Under the pieces are notes generated by a model, which saw only the letters and a list, made by a program, of their open reading frames with translations, made no database searches and had not been told where the DNA came from. The position numbers and the translations under genes were made by a program. DNA of 64,000 bases. It comes from Polaribacter sejongensis. Lineage in GTDB: Bacteria > Bacteroidota > Bacteroidia > Flavobacteriales > Flavobacteriaceae. Shown piece by piece: positions 19,578 to 28,279 of this stretch. The stretch lies in NCBI RefSeq assembly GCF_038024065.1, contig NZ_CP150667.1:3603501-3667500 (forward strand). The letters run 5' to 3'. The stretch's first letter is position 1. Every line of letters begins with the position of its first letter.

Positions 19578-20987
19578 ATGAAAAAATATAATAAAATATT
19601 ACTATTGATTATGGTAGGGTTCTTCTTATCATGTTCAGAATCATTTTTAGAACTTACTCCTCAATCTTCAGTTGCAAACGAAGAGGCTATTACAAATTTA
19701 GAAGATTTAGAAACTTCTATTACAGGTGTGTATGACGAAATTCAAGGAGCATATTATTATGGTAGATACATGTTTATGGTTCCAGATGTTTTATCTGATG
19801 ATGTAAAACAAAATTTATCAGCAAATAGAATTGTAGACTATGCAGAACACGTTCAAAACGTATCTGATGGTCAGGCTAATGCCTTATGGACTGGAATGTA
19901 TTTTGCAAATAATGCCTTAAATAATATTATTAATTCTGATGTAGAAGTTACAGCATCATCTCAAGCTAGTAAAGAACATATTTTAGGAGAAGCACACGCT
20001 TTAAGAGGTTTAATCTATTTTGATTTGGTAAAGTTGTTTGCGCAACATTATACATTTACATCAGATGCAAGTCATGCGGGAGTGCCTTTAATTTTAGAGT
20101 TTGACCCAACATTAGAACCATCAAGAAATACTGTAGAAGAGGTTTATAATCAGGTAATTTTAGATATGACCACGGCTTTATCTTTAATGAGTGATACCTC
20201 TAGAAGCTCAAATTCTAGCACATTATCAGCCACATCTGTCAAAGCTTTATTGTCTAGAGTTTATTTGTATAAAGAAGATTGGGCAAATGCAGAAGAAATG
20301 GCTACCGATGTAATTAATGCAGGTTATAGTTTGGTTGATAATGACAATTATGCAACATTATGGGATAACGATAATACTTCTGAATCGATTTTTGAAATTT
20401 CTATGACAGAATCAGACAACGTAGGAGGTAACGGTATTGCTGGTTTATACATTTCTGCAGCAGCAGGTGGTTACGGAGATTATTTACCATCTAATGACGT
20501 TGTTTCTTTATATGATGCAGACGATGTAAGAATGGGGAATTTTGTGATAGATGAAAACTTAGCAGGAGATTATGCACCTTATAGAGTAGATAAATACTCA
20601 CATGTTTTGGGGTATGATAATGTAAAAATTGTACGTCTTGCAGAAATTTATTTAATAAGAGCAGAAGCAAGAGCTCAAATAGGTACAGATATCACTGGAT
20701 CTCAAGAAGATTTAGATATAATTCGTAAGAGAGCGCTTCCTACAGCAATAAGTACAACGAGTATAGGAGATGATTTAATAGACGCTATTTTTCTAGAAAG
20801 AAGACTAGAGCTTTGTTTTGAAGGACAAAGATTATGGGATTTAATGCGAAGAAAAAAAGATATTGTAAGAACAAATTGTACATCTAGTACTTGTTTTATT
20901 TCTTATGCAGATGATACCAATGTATTGCCAATACCACAGGATGAAACAGATGTAAATCCTAATATAGAGCAAAACCCAGGATACTAA
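19578..20987 (+). CDS. SusD/RagB surface lipoprotein
   Basis: 469 residues. A lipoprotein signal ends at GFFLSC (Cys near residue 19) and is followed by the SusD-like sequence SESFLELTPQSSV. TPR-type helices (HALRGLIYFDLVKLFAQHY near residue 137) and the C-terminal RagB motif (ERRLELCFEGQRLWDLMRRK near residue 413) are present. It is the substrate-capture lid of the SusC encoded 15 bp upstream. Its binding specificity cannot be read from the sequence. Confidence 0.96.
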   Translation: MKKYNKILLLIMVGFFLSCSESFLELTPQSSVANEEAITNLEDLETSITGVYDEIQGAYYYGRYMFMVPDVLSDDVKQNLSANRIVDYAEHVQNVSDGQANALWTGMYFANNALNNIINSDVEVTASSQASKEHILGEAHALRGLIYFDLVKLFAQHYTFTSDASHAGVPLILEFDPTLEPSRNTVEEVYNQVILDMTTALSLMSDTSRSSNSSTLSATSVKALLSRVYLYKEDWANAEEMATDVINAGYSLVDNDNYATLWDNDNTSESIFEISMTESDNVGGNGIAGLYISAAAGGYGDYLPSNDVVSLYDADDVRMGNFVIDENLAGDYAPYRVDKYSHVLGYDNVKIVRLAEIYLIRAEARAQIGTDITGSQEDLDIIRKRALPTAISTTSIGDDLIDAIFLERRLELCFEGQRLWDLMRRKKDIVRTNCTSSTCFISYADDTNVLPIPQDETDVNPNIEQNPGY

Positions 20988-21019
20988 TTATATAATTATC
21001 CCCCAATAAATATTTAAAG

Positions 21020-21060
21020 CACACATTGATAAAAGTAAAAGTTGTTTTCAATGTGTGTCT
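21020..21060 (+). terminator. hairpin after susD
   Basis: CACACATTGA (21020-21029) pairs perfectly with TCAATGTGTG (21048-21057) around an 18-nt loop, followed by TCTTTAATTT. It lies about 30 bp after the susD stop and probably attenuates or ends the susCD transcript before the downstream enzyme genes. The weak T tract makes it a soft terminator at best. Confidence 0.55.
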
Positions 21061-21149
21061 TTAATTTATGACAGTCAACAATTCTTTATAGTTAGCGTTT
21101 TGGGTTGTCTTTCTGTTCATGTAAATTCAATTATAAAAAATAAAATATT

Positions 21150-22304
21150 TTGGAAAAAAATCGTAGAAATTTAATAAAATTATTATCAATTGGTACAATT
21201 TTTCCTACTCAGATAGCAAGTACTTTTGCATCAATATTAGAATCTGTTGATATTAATCCGAATCAAAAACTATCTAATAACTTGATAACAAGTCTTAAAG
21301 ACACTAAAATAGAAGAGTTGTATAAAAAAGCAATGATTATTGATGGACTTATTATTCCGAAAGGATGGAATAAAGATTCTTTTGATGCTTTAGCAAAAAC
21401 GGGATACTCTGGTTTTGGTACCTCTTTACTTTCTGGAAATTTAAAATCAGCTTTAAAAAATATAAAAGAATGGGATAATCGTATTAAAAACAATTCGGAT
21501 GTATTAATAAAAGCAACAAGTGCGGCAGATTTTATCCGAGCTAAAAAAGAAAATAAAACAGCTGTTTTATACGGGTTTCAAAATGCTACAATGATGGAGA
21601 AATCTATAAAAAACCTCGATACTTTATATGATGCTGGTACACGCTGGATTCAATTAACCTATAATCAAAGAAATTTGTTGGGTGATGGAAGTACAGAACG
21701 TACAGATTGTGGATTATCAGACTTTGGAATTGAAGCCATAGAGCGTATGAACGAACTTGGTATTATGATTGATTTATCGCATTGCGGAAAAGAGACAACC
21801 AACGACGGAATTAAATTTAGTAAAACCGGAGCATGTTTTAATCATACAATGTGTGAGTCTTTGTATAAAAACCATCCAAGATCTAAAACCGATGCGCAAA
21901 TAAAAGCCATGGCAGATAAAGGCGGTATTATGGGCGTAATTTGTTTAGGGTATATGATAGGCCCCGAATTAGGTACAAAAACAACCTTAGAAACTTATGT
22001 AGATCATATAGATCATGTTGTTAAAATTGCAGGAATAGATCATGTTGGTGTTGCTGCAGATTTTGCAATACAAGGTTTACAGGCAACAGGAGCAACAAGA
22101 GAAAACTGGTACGAACCAAGATTAACAAGGTTTAAACCTTCTTATAAAGTACAATGGCCACCTTGGATTCCGGAATTAGATAAGCCAGATCGTTATTTAC
22201 AAGTAGCTAAGATTTTAGATAAAAGAGGTTATAGCACTGGTGATATAGAAAAAATATTAGGTTTAAATTGGTTAAGATATTTTAAGGACACTTTAAAATC
22301 TTAA
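21150..22304 (+). CDS. divergent membrane dipeptidase (M19)-like protein
   Basis: 384 residues from a TTG start at 21150; an in-frame stop lies just upstream and no ATG fits. The N-terminus NRRNLIKLLSIG resembles a Tat signal. M19 landmarks include RWIQLTYNQRNLLGDG, IDLSHCG, FNHTMCESLYKNHPRS and GIDHVGVAADF. The two His ligands of the second zinc site (DLSH, FNHT) are kept. The first-site HxD is replaced by DGLI, the bridging Glu of the IEG motif appears as Gln (YGFQN), and the SDFDG Asp pair is altered to ADFAI. A dipeptidase role is therefore uncertain; it could be a different hydrolase on the same barrel. It follows susCD and probably processes the imported substrate. Confidence 0.75.
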   Translation: MEKNRRNLIKLLSIGTIFPTQIASTFASILESVDINPNQKLSNNLITSLKDTKIEELYKKAMIIDGLIIPKGWNKDSFDALAKTGYSGFGTSLLSGNLKSALKNIKEWDNRIKNNSDVLIKATSAADFIRAKKENKTAVLYGFQNATMMEKSIKNLDTLYDAGTRWIQLTYNQRNLLGDGSTERTDCGLSDFGIEAIERMNELGIMIDLSHCGKETTNDGIKFSKTGACFNHTMCESLYKNHPRSKTDAQIKAMADKGGIMGVICLGYMIGPELGTKTTLETYVDHIDHVVKIAGIDHVGVAADFAIQGLQATGATRENWYEPRLTRFKPSYKVQWPPWIPELDKPDRYLQVAKILDKRGYSTGDIEKILGLNWLRYFKDTLKS

Positions 22305-22385
22305 TAATTTAACATAAATAAGATGTCTATAAAAAGAGACTTATTTACTTACAATAGTATACTTAAACTAATTAATAGCTAAATT

Positions 22386-23507
22386 ATGAAGTACATATTA
22401 TTTGCACTTTTTACAAGTTGCATGCTTTCTGGTTACTCTCAAAAATCAAAATTTTATAATAGTAATAGAACTATTCTGGGCATCCATAAAGAACGAACAG
22501 CTTCTATGGGAATTGGTGATATTGATGGTGATGGTGATTTAGATGTTGTTATTGCTAATGGTAGGCATTGGCCAGGACAAAATAAAATATTTATAAATAA
22601 TGGTCGCGGAATTTTTACAGTTTCTAAAAATTTAGGAACAGAACAAGAAACAAGTTACTCTACAGAGCTTGCAGATTTTAATGGCGATGGATATTTAGAT
22701 ATTGCTGTTGGTAATGATATGGCACCTAATTACATTTTTATAAACGATGGTAAAGGAAATTTTACCAAAGGCGCTAGTTTTGGCGCAAAATATAATCCTA
22801 CAAGAAATATTGTTGTTGCAGATTTAGATAACGATGGCGATATGGATATTTTAATAACCAATAGAGGAAGTGAAAACGAGATTTGTTTAAATAACGGAAA
22901 AGGTGTTTTTACAGAGGTTATTGGGTTTGGAAACAAAAAAGATTCTACCATAGATGTTGAGGTTGCGGATATGAATGGTGATGGCTATTTAGATTTAATT
23001 TTAGCAAATAGAGATGACCAACCAAATTATGTTTATTTAAACGACGGGAAATTAAACTTCAATGAAAAAATCCCTTACGGAACTGGTAATGATGTTACAA
23101 GATCTGTAGCAGTTATAGATATTGATAAAGATGGTTATAAAGACATTATTACTGCAAATATAGGCGAGCCTAATGTTATTTATTTTGGAAGTAAAAAAGG
23201 AACATATGAACGTAAAATTGTTTTTGATACAAGTTCAGATAAATCATATTCTTTATCTATTGGCGATTTAAATGGTGATGGAGAAACAGACATTATTATA
23301 GGAAATACTGGGTCACCAAATAATGTTTTTATCAATTCTAATAACGGCACAAGTTGGACTAAAATTCAGTTAAATGACGAGAAATTTAGTACATATGATA
23401 TTTTATCATTTGATTTAAATGGTGATAAAAAACTAGATATTATAGAAAGTAATTCAGGCGAATTAAATCAATTTTACTTTAATAAATTCACTCCAAAATT
23501 TCCTTGA
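22386..23507 (+). CDS. FG-GAP/VCBS repeat protein, seven-bladed propeller
   Basis: 373 residues with a signal peptide ending near residue 18 (LSGYSQ). Seven calcium-loop repeats are seen at roughly 45-50 residue spacing: DIDGDGDLD, DFNGDGYLD, DLDNDGDMD, DMNGDGYLD, DIDKDGYKD, DLNGDGETD and DLNGDKKLD. This predicts a closed seven-bladed beta-propeller with Ca2+ in each blade. It has no sorting domain or lipobox, so it is probably periplasmic. FG-GAP proteins near SusCD loci often bind or modify the substrate, but no activity can be assigned here. Confidence 0.85.
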   Translation: MKYILFALFTSCMLSGYSQKSKFYNSNRTILGIHKERTASMGIGDIDGDGDLDVVIANGRHWPGQNKIFINNGRGIFTVSKNLGTEQETSYSTELADFNGDGYLDIAVGNDMAPNYIFINDGKGNFTKGASFGAKYNPTRNIVVADLDNDGDMDILITNRGSENEICLNNGKGVFTEVIGFGNKKDSTIDVEVADMNGDGYLDLILANRDDQPNYVYLNDGKLNFNEKIPYGTGNDVTRSVAVIDIDKDGYKDIITANIGEPNVIYFGSKKGTYERKIVFDTSSDKSYSLSIGDLNGDGETDIIIGNTGSPNNVFINSNNGTSWTKIQLNDEKFSTYDILSFDLNGDKKLDIIESNSGELNQFYFNKFTPKFP

Positions 23508-23579
23508 TTTTAATCAAGATTGATATTTATAACTCTTAAAAAATATAAAATGATATATAAAAATAAATCAAAGCATAAA

Positions 23580-25613
23580 ATGAAACAAGCAGGTTACTTA
23601 TTAAAATTAGGTGTGCTGCTTCTAGTTACAGGATGTTCTACAAGTACTCCATCAAAATGGGAAAACATAAACGAAGAAGGTGCTTTCTTGGTATATAGAA
23701 GACAATCTTTAATTGGTAAAGAAACCTATTCTATTACATCAACTAAAGATTCAATTATTGTAAAATCACTTCAAGGAGAAAACGAAAGAGGTAGAATTAC
23801 AGGAGTAGAAGCAGAGTTACATTTAGATATAAATTTAAATCCTTCTTCTTACAGAAATAGACGTATTACAAAAAATGATACAATTGTTAATTTAGAAGTT
23901 AAAAAAACTGCTGATGGAATTTCTGTTTGGGAAAAAAATAGAGATTTTGTAAAAAAGGAAAATATAGATTTTTTTCCGGTTCATAGTAATATTCCTGCAG
24001 GTGTAGAAATGATGTTATATCAATATTATTTTAAACAAGGTGGTACAGGAAGTATTCCTACTATACCAAGAGGAGAAATTACCATGAATTTTATTCAAAA
24101 AGATACCGTACAAATTAAAGGTGAAAAAGTACCTTTAAAAAGATATGTTGTAGAAGGTATCAATTGGGGAGGAAGAACTATTTGGGTAGATGAAGCAAAT
24201 AATTTAGTGGCACTTGTTAAGGCAAATACACAAATTAGAGAATATATTAAAGAAGGTTACGAAGAAGCAAAACCATTTTTTGTACAAGGAAATGTAGAGG
24301 AAGAAATGGCTGCGTTATCAAAATTCACTAAAGATTTAAAAGGTACTCAAGCAAAAATAAAAGCATTTGTTGGAGGAAATATTGTAGATGGACTTAGCAA
24401 CACTGCTAAAGAGGATATGACTTTAATTATTACAGACGGAACGATTTCTAAAATAGGAAAACGTTCTGAAGTAGAAATTCCTGAAGGAGCAGAAGTTATT
24501 GATGTAAAAGGAAAAACATTAATTCCTGGTTTGTGGGATATGCATGCGCATTCTAATCAAGTAGATTGGGCACCAGCATATTTAGCAGGTGGTGTTACTA
24601 CAATTCGTGATAACGGAAATGAGCTAGAATTTGCAACCTCATTTAGAGATGCCATTGCAAAAGAAGGCGCAATCGGACCAGATATTTTATTAGCAGGTAT
24701 GACAGACGGAGCCGGAATACAAGGTAACGGAGTTGTAAGAGCAAGAACTGTTGAAGAGGCTAAAAAAGTAGCAGATTTATATTTTTCTAACGGATACAAA
24801 CAAATAAAAATTTACTCTTCAGTAAGTTCAGAATTAACAAAAGTATTGGCAGAAGAAGGACATAAAAGAGGCATGTCTATTACAGGTCATGTGCCAAAAG
24901 AAATTGGTAATGCACGTGGTGCTATTGATGCAGGAATGGATATGTTAAGTCATAGGTCTAGAATTTTAACGGTATTATTTCCTGGTAAAACAATTAAGGA
25001 ATTAGGTAGTTATTATATCAATAAAAATGATATTTCGCAGAAACAAATAGACGAAGCTATTGCTTATCTATTAAAGCATAAAACAGTTTTAGATCCAACA
25101 ATTGCTCTAGATGTAGCAAGAGCAATGACTAAAGGATCTGTTTTAGAAACCATAGAACCATTTTCTGATAGAATAGCGTATGAATTATTTGAAGGAAAAA
25201 GATTTAGAACAGGTTTATCTGCAAAAATAGCAGAAACGGCAAAAGCAGATTATATAAAAGCAATGGGAATTCTTGGTCAATTTTATAAGGCAGGAGTGCC
25301 AATTGTTGCAGGAACAGATAATATTGTACCTGTTTTTGGTTTGTATTTAGAGTTAGAAACATATCAGAAATACGGAGGAATGACACCGTTAGAAGCTATA
25401 AAAACAGCTACAATTATACCAGCAACAGCAATGGGATTAGGAGATAAAACAGGAACTTTAGAAATAGGAAAAGAAGGAGATATTGCAATTCTAGATAAAA
25501 ATCCTTTAGAAGATATTTCTAATATTAGAACAGTTTCTGCAGTTGTTACTAACGGAAATTATTACAAAAGTAATCCGTTATGGAAAGCAGCAGATTTTAA
25601 ACCAGCGGAATAG
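23580..25613 (+). CDS. exported amidohydrolase-family lipoprotein
   Basis: 677 residues from ATG 23580; this start gives a clean lipoprotein signal (LLVTGCST), while the upstream in-frame TTG at 23520 and ATG at 23550 add a charged leader. About 320 residues of unrecognised beta-rich sequence precede the amidohydrolase barrel. GLWDMHAHS (HxH, near residue 320) gives the first metal ligands, ITGHVP and LSHRSR later His, and VAGTDN the catalytic Asp; GKEGDIAILDKNP is the typical end. Members hydrolyse amides, imides, imidazolonepropionate-like rings or dipeptides. It sits between the FG-GAP protein and an exported RidA homologue, which fits breakdown of a nitrogenous compound outside the cytoplasm. 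Confidence 0.85.
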   Translation: MKQAGYLLKLGVLLLVTGCSTSTPSKWENINEEGAFLVYRRQSLIGKETYSITSTKDSIIVKSLQGENERGRITGVEAELHLDINLNPSSYRNRRITKNDTIVNLEVKKTADGISVWEKNRDFVKKENIDFFPVHSNIPAGVEMMLYQYYFKQGGTGSIPTIPRGEITMNFIQKDTVQIKGEKVPLKRYVVEGINWGGRTIWVDEANNLVALVKANTQIREYIKEGYEEAKPFFVQGNVEEEMAALSKFTKDLKGTQAKIKAFVGGNIVDGLSNTAKEDMTLIITDGTISKIGKRSEVEIPEGAEVIDVKGKTLIPGLWDMHAHSNQVDWAPAYLAGGVTTIRDNGNELEFATSFRDAIAKEGAIGPDILLAGMTDGAGIQGNGVVRARTVEEAKKVADLYFSNGYKQIKIYSSVSSELTKVLAEEGHKRGMSITGHVPKEIGNARGAIDAGMDMLSHRSRILTVLFPGKTIKELGSYYINKNDISQKQIDEAIAYLLKHKTVLDPTIALDVARAMTKGSVLETIEPFSDRIAYELFEGKRFRTGLSAKIAETAKADYIKAMGILGQFYKAGVPIVAGTDNIVPVFGLYLELETYQKYGGMTPLEAIKTATIIPATAMGLGDKTGTLEIGKEGDIAILDKNPLEDISNIRTVSAVVTNGNYYKSNPLWKAADFKPAE

Positions 25614-25665
25614 TTTTAAGGTTTAAAAATTAATAAAAACACAAAAGAAATTAAATATTAAAATT

Positions 25666-26214
25666 ATGAGTAAAATTATAAAGTTACTTTTTGTTGCTCT
25701 TTTAATGATTGGTTGTGCTAAGCAAGAGTCAAAAGAAATGCCAGATAAAGATTACAATCCAGAGGCAAAATTAAAAGAATTAAATATTGTATTGCCAAGT
25801 CCGCCGCAACCCATTGCAAATTATGTAAACGGAGTAAGAACAGGAAATCTTATTTTCTTGGCAGGAAAAGGTCCAAAACGTGTAGATGGAACAGAAATAA
25901 CAGGAAAATTAGGACAAGATATTTCTATTGATGAAGGGTATGCAGCTGCAAGGTTAACAGCAATAAATCAACTAGCCGTTTTAAAACATATGCTAGGCAA
26001 TTTAAATAAAGTAAAACGTATTGTAAAGGTTTTAGGTTTTGTAAACTCAGACCCTAATTTTTTAGATCAACCAAAAGTAGTTAACGGTTTTTCTGATTTA
26101 ATGGTTGATGTTTTTGGAGAAAAAGGAAAACACGCAAGAGCTGCAGTTGGTATGGCTTCACTACCTAGAGCACAAGCGGTAGAAATTGAGTTTATTGTAG
26201 AGGTTTACGATTAA
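25666..26214 (+). CDS. RidA (YjgF/YER057c)-family lipoprotein
   Basis: 182 residues. The first 17 residues form a lipoprotein signal (LLMIGCAKQ), then about 25 linker residues precede a standard RidA domain. NLIFLAGKGP and the C-terminal block HARAAVGMASLPRAQAVEIE are family signatures and retain the Arg that binds the imine substrate's carboxylate in known RidA proteins. Classical RidA is cytosolic and hydrolyses 2-iminoacids, so a lipidated copy is unusual. It lies 52 bp after the amidohydrolase and 16 bp before an exported metallo-beta-lactamase-fold protein, likely in one transcript. Confidence 0.87.
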   Translation: MSKIIKLLFVALLMIGCAKQESKEMPDKDYNPEAKLKELNIVLPSPPQPIANYVNGVRTGNLIFLAGKGPKRVDGTEITGKLGQDISIDEGYAAARLTAINQLAVLKHMLGNLNKVKRIVKVLGFVNSDPNFLDQPKVVNGFSDLMVDVFGEKGKHARAAVGMASLPRAQAVEIEFIVEVYD

Positions 26215-26230
26215 TTATAAAAAATAAGAT

Positions 26231-27181
26231 ATGAAAATATATAATAGAAAAATTAAAATAGATTCAATAGTAAAGTCTTTCTTCTTATTGATATTCGTTT
26301 TAAGTTTTACTCAAAATAGTAAAGCCCAAGAATTAAAATTAAAATATTTTGGAGGTGCAGGTTGGGAAATGATAGAGGGAGATTTAAATATTTTAGTCGA
26401 TCCATATATTTCTAGATTAAAGTTAGGAGATAGTCCATCAAACAGTAAAGAAGATACTCGAAAAAATTATTATCCGTCAGATATTTATGTTTCCGATACG
26501 GCAACAATCAATAAAGTATTAACAAATAAAGTAGATTATATTTTAGTGCATCATTCGCATTTAGATCATTTGGCAGACGTTCCTTATATCGCAAAAAAAA
26601 CAGGAGCAATAGTAATTGCAACAGAAACAAGTTGTAAGATTTTAAAAGCGTATGGTATTCCAGAAAAGCAATTACTTAGAGTAAGAGGAGGAGAAGATTA
26701 TCAGTTTGATGAATTTTCTGTAAGAGTAATTCCGTCTATTCATTCTGCTTTAGATGATAAGCATTATTATGATTCTAGAATGCATAATGAAGAGGTGAAA
26801 TTACCTTTAAAATTAGAAGATTTTATTGAAGGTAAATCGTTAATGTTTTTAATTCGTTTTAAAAATCATAAAGTGTTAACGGCAGGTTCTATGAACTTTT
26901 TAGAAAGAGAAGTAGCAGGTTTAAAACCAGATATTATTTTACCAGGAGTTAATTTTTCTAGATTAGAAATTTATAAATATACAGAACGTTTAATGCAGTT
27001 AACAAACTTTCCTGAAATAGTCATTCCAACACATTGGGATAATTTTAGAGTTCCTTACGGATTTACTCAAGAGAGTGCAATTGATAAAAAAATTAAACCA
27101 TTTTTAAAAGAAGTAAAATTAGCATCGCCAAAATCTAAAGTGATTGTTCCTGTACATTTAGAAACAATAATTATAAAATAA
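26231..27181 (+). CDS. exported metallo-beta-lactamase-fold hydrolase (UlaG-like)
   Basis: 316 residues. A hydrophobic segment near residues 17-33 followed by SKAQ suggests a signal peptide. The metal motif HHSHLDHLAD (near residue 106) is the HxHxDH block; later His residues (IPSIHSALDD and IPTHWDN) supply further ligands. The overall type resembles UlaG-like MBL-fold lactonases/phosphodiesterases rather than true beta-lactamases. It is the last gene of the ECF-sigma locus and is followed by a terminator. The substrate is unknown; a lactone, lactam or phosphodiester would fit the fold. Confidence 0.8.
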   Translation: MKIYNRKIKIDSIVKSFFLLIFVLSFTQNSKAQELKLKYFGGAGWEMIEGDLNILVDPYISRLKLGDSPSNSKEDTRKNYYPSDIYVSDTATINKVLTNKVDYILVHHSHLDHLADVPYIAKKTGAIVIATETSCKILKAYGIPEKQLLRVRGGEDYQFDEFSVRVIPSIHSALDDKHYYDSRMHNEEVKLPLKLEDFIEGKSLMFLIRFKNHKVLTAGSMNFLEREVAGLKPDIILPGVNFSRLEIYKYTERLMQLTNFPEIVIPTHWDNFRVPYGFTQESAIDKKIKPFLKEVKLASPKSKVIVPVHLETIIIK

Positions 27182-27199
27182 AGAGAACATTAAAGATAA

Positions 27200-27245
27200 T
27201 TTTTCTGTCACTTGTTTTTTAATACTAAGTGATAGAAAAGTTATT
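27200..27245 (+). terminator. terminator closing the second uptake locus
   Basis: TTTCTGTCACTT (from 27202) pairs with AAGTGATAGAAA (27227-27238) with one G-T wobble around a loop of about 13 nt, followed by a T-rich stretch. It lies 20 bp after the MBL-fold gene. Confidence 0.7.
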
Positions 27246-27323
27246 TATTCTAAACATTAAATTAAAATAGCTCTTTTCCTTCTGATAAAAAAAAGTACTT
27301 TTATCGCTATTTTAATTCCATAT

Positions 27324-28043
27324 ATGAAACCATTCAAATTTAAAGAGTTTACCGTTCATCAAGATAAAACAGCCATGAAAGTTGGTACTGATGGCGTTTT
27401 ATTAGGCGCTTGGTGTTCTGTTGATGATTATCCGGATACTATTTTAGATATTGGTGCTGGTACAGGCGTTATTTCTTTAATGATTGCGCAGCGTTCGGAC
27501 GCTATGACAATTGATGCTGTAGAGATTGATGAAAATGCATATGAACAAACAGTAGCTAATTTTGAAGAATCCGATTGGGGAGATCGTTTATATTGTTATA
27601 ATGCAACTTTTAATGAATTTGCAGAAGAAATAGCAGAAGAGGAAGAAACCTATGATTTAATTGTTTCGAACCCACCATTTTATAATGACGATTTTGAAAC
27701 TGATGATGCTGCTAGAAATAAAGCACGTTTTACATCTTCACTTTCTTTTGAAGAGCTGATTGTAGGTGTTTCTAAAATATTATCTAAAAACGGGAAGTTT
27801 TGTGTGGTGATTCCTTTTAAGGAGGAAGAAAATTTCATCAATCTTACAAAGGGAAATCAATTATTTTTGAATAGAATTTGTCGAGTTCAAGGAAATGAAA
27901 CTTCTGAAATTAAAAGGTGTCTATTGGAATTTTCTTTTAATGAGTCTGAATTACAAGAAGAAAGTTTGATTATAGAAATTGCACGTCATCAATATACTGA
28001 AGATTATATTAATTTGACCAAGGATTTTTATTTGAAAATGTAG
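27324..28043 (+). CDS. trmN6: tRNA1(Val) (adenine(37)-N6)-methyltransferase
   Basis: 239 residues, full length for the YfiC/TrmN6 family. The N-terminus KFKEFTVHQDKTAMKVGTDGVLLGAW is highly characteristic, ILDIGAGTGVISLMIAQ (near residue 46) is the SAM-binding motif I, and SNPPFYNDDF (near residue 114) is the NPPF catalytic motif of N6-adenine methyltransferases. It uses SAM to methylate A37 of tRNA-Val. It stands alone and converges with the saccharopine dehydrogenase-like gene across a repeat-containing spacer. Confidence 0.93.
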   Translation: MKPFKFKEFTVHQDKTAMKVGTDGVLLGAWCSVDDYPDTILDIGAGTGVISLMIAQRSDAMTIDAVEIDENAYEQTVANFEESDWGDRLYCYNATFNEFAEEIAEEEETYDLIVSNPPFYNDDFETDDAARNKARFTSSLSFEELIVGVSKILSKNGKFCVVIPFKEEENFINLTKGNQLFLNRICRVQGNETSEIKRCLLEFSFNESELQEESLIIEIARHQYTEDYINLTKDFYLKM

Positions 28044-28045
28044 GT

Positions 28046-28127
28046 GTTTAACCGCAAAGGGCGCAAAGATATTATTTCTACTCCGTGAATCTCTGTGAAA
28101 AATCTCTGAGCAACTCTGTGTAATAAC
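28046..28127. repeat. intergenic repeat, copy 1
   Basis: About 82 bp beginning GTTTAACCGCAAAGGGCGC and ending CTCTGTGTAATAAC. It matches copy 2 (28192-28274) over its whole length with scattered substitutions: CCGCAAA(A)GGCGCAAAG, then CTCTGTGAATCTC, then CTCYGTG-CAACTC-GTGTAATAAC. It starts right behind the trmN6 stop. It has the look of the dispersed GCAAAG-type intergenic repeats common in flavobacterial genomes. Confidence 0.75.
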
Positions 28128-28155
28128 TAGCGCTATTCTTTTGCATAATTAGGTT

Positions 28156-28182
28156 TTTTGTCATTCTTCCTCGCAATGACAT
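28156..28182. repeat. small hairpin between the two repeat copies
   Basis: TTGTCATTCTTCCTCGCAATGACA contains the complementary arms GTCATT/AATGAC. Its reverse strand reads GTCATTGCGAGGAAGAATGAC, resembling the widespread GTCATTGCGAGG intergenic element. It sits between the two longer repeat copies. Confidence 0.5.
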
Positions 28183-28191
28183 ACGTATGGG

Positions 28192-28274
28192 TTTTATCCG
28201 CAAAAGGCGCAAAGAAAAAGATTTTTACTCTGTGAATCTCCGCGAAAATACTCCGTGCAACTCGGTGTAATAAC
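28192..28274. repeat. intergenic repeat, copy 2
   Basis: Second copy in the same orientation as 28046-28127 (TTTTATCCGCAAAAGGCGC at the start, CTCGGTGTAATAAC at the end), ending 5 bp from the stop of the convergent saccharopine dehydrogenase-like gene. Copies differ at several positions, so this is an old or diverged duplication and not assembly noise. Confidence 0.75.
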
Positions 28275-28279
28275 AACCC

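Noticed and set aside
23520..23579. N-terminal extension of the amidohydrolase from TTG 23520
   Set aside because: It would place a highly charged leader before the lipoprotein signal; the ATG at 23580 gives a standard lipobox.
26231..27181. Antibiotic-degrading beta-lactamase
   Set aside because: Only the MBL fold motif is shared; the overall type is UlaG-like and its neighbours are catabolic, so a resistance role is not supported.
28046..28274. Possible CRISPR array
   Set aside because: Only two diverged copies of a long unit and no equal-length spacers or cas genes.
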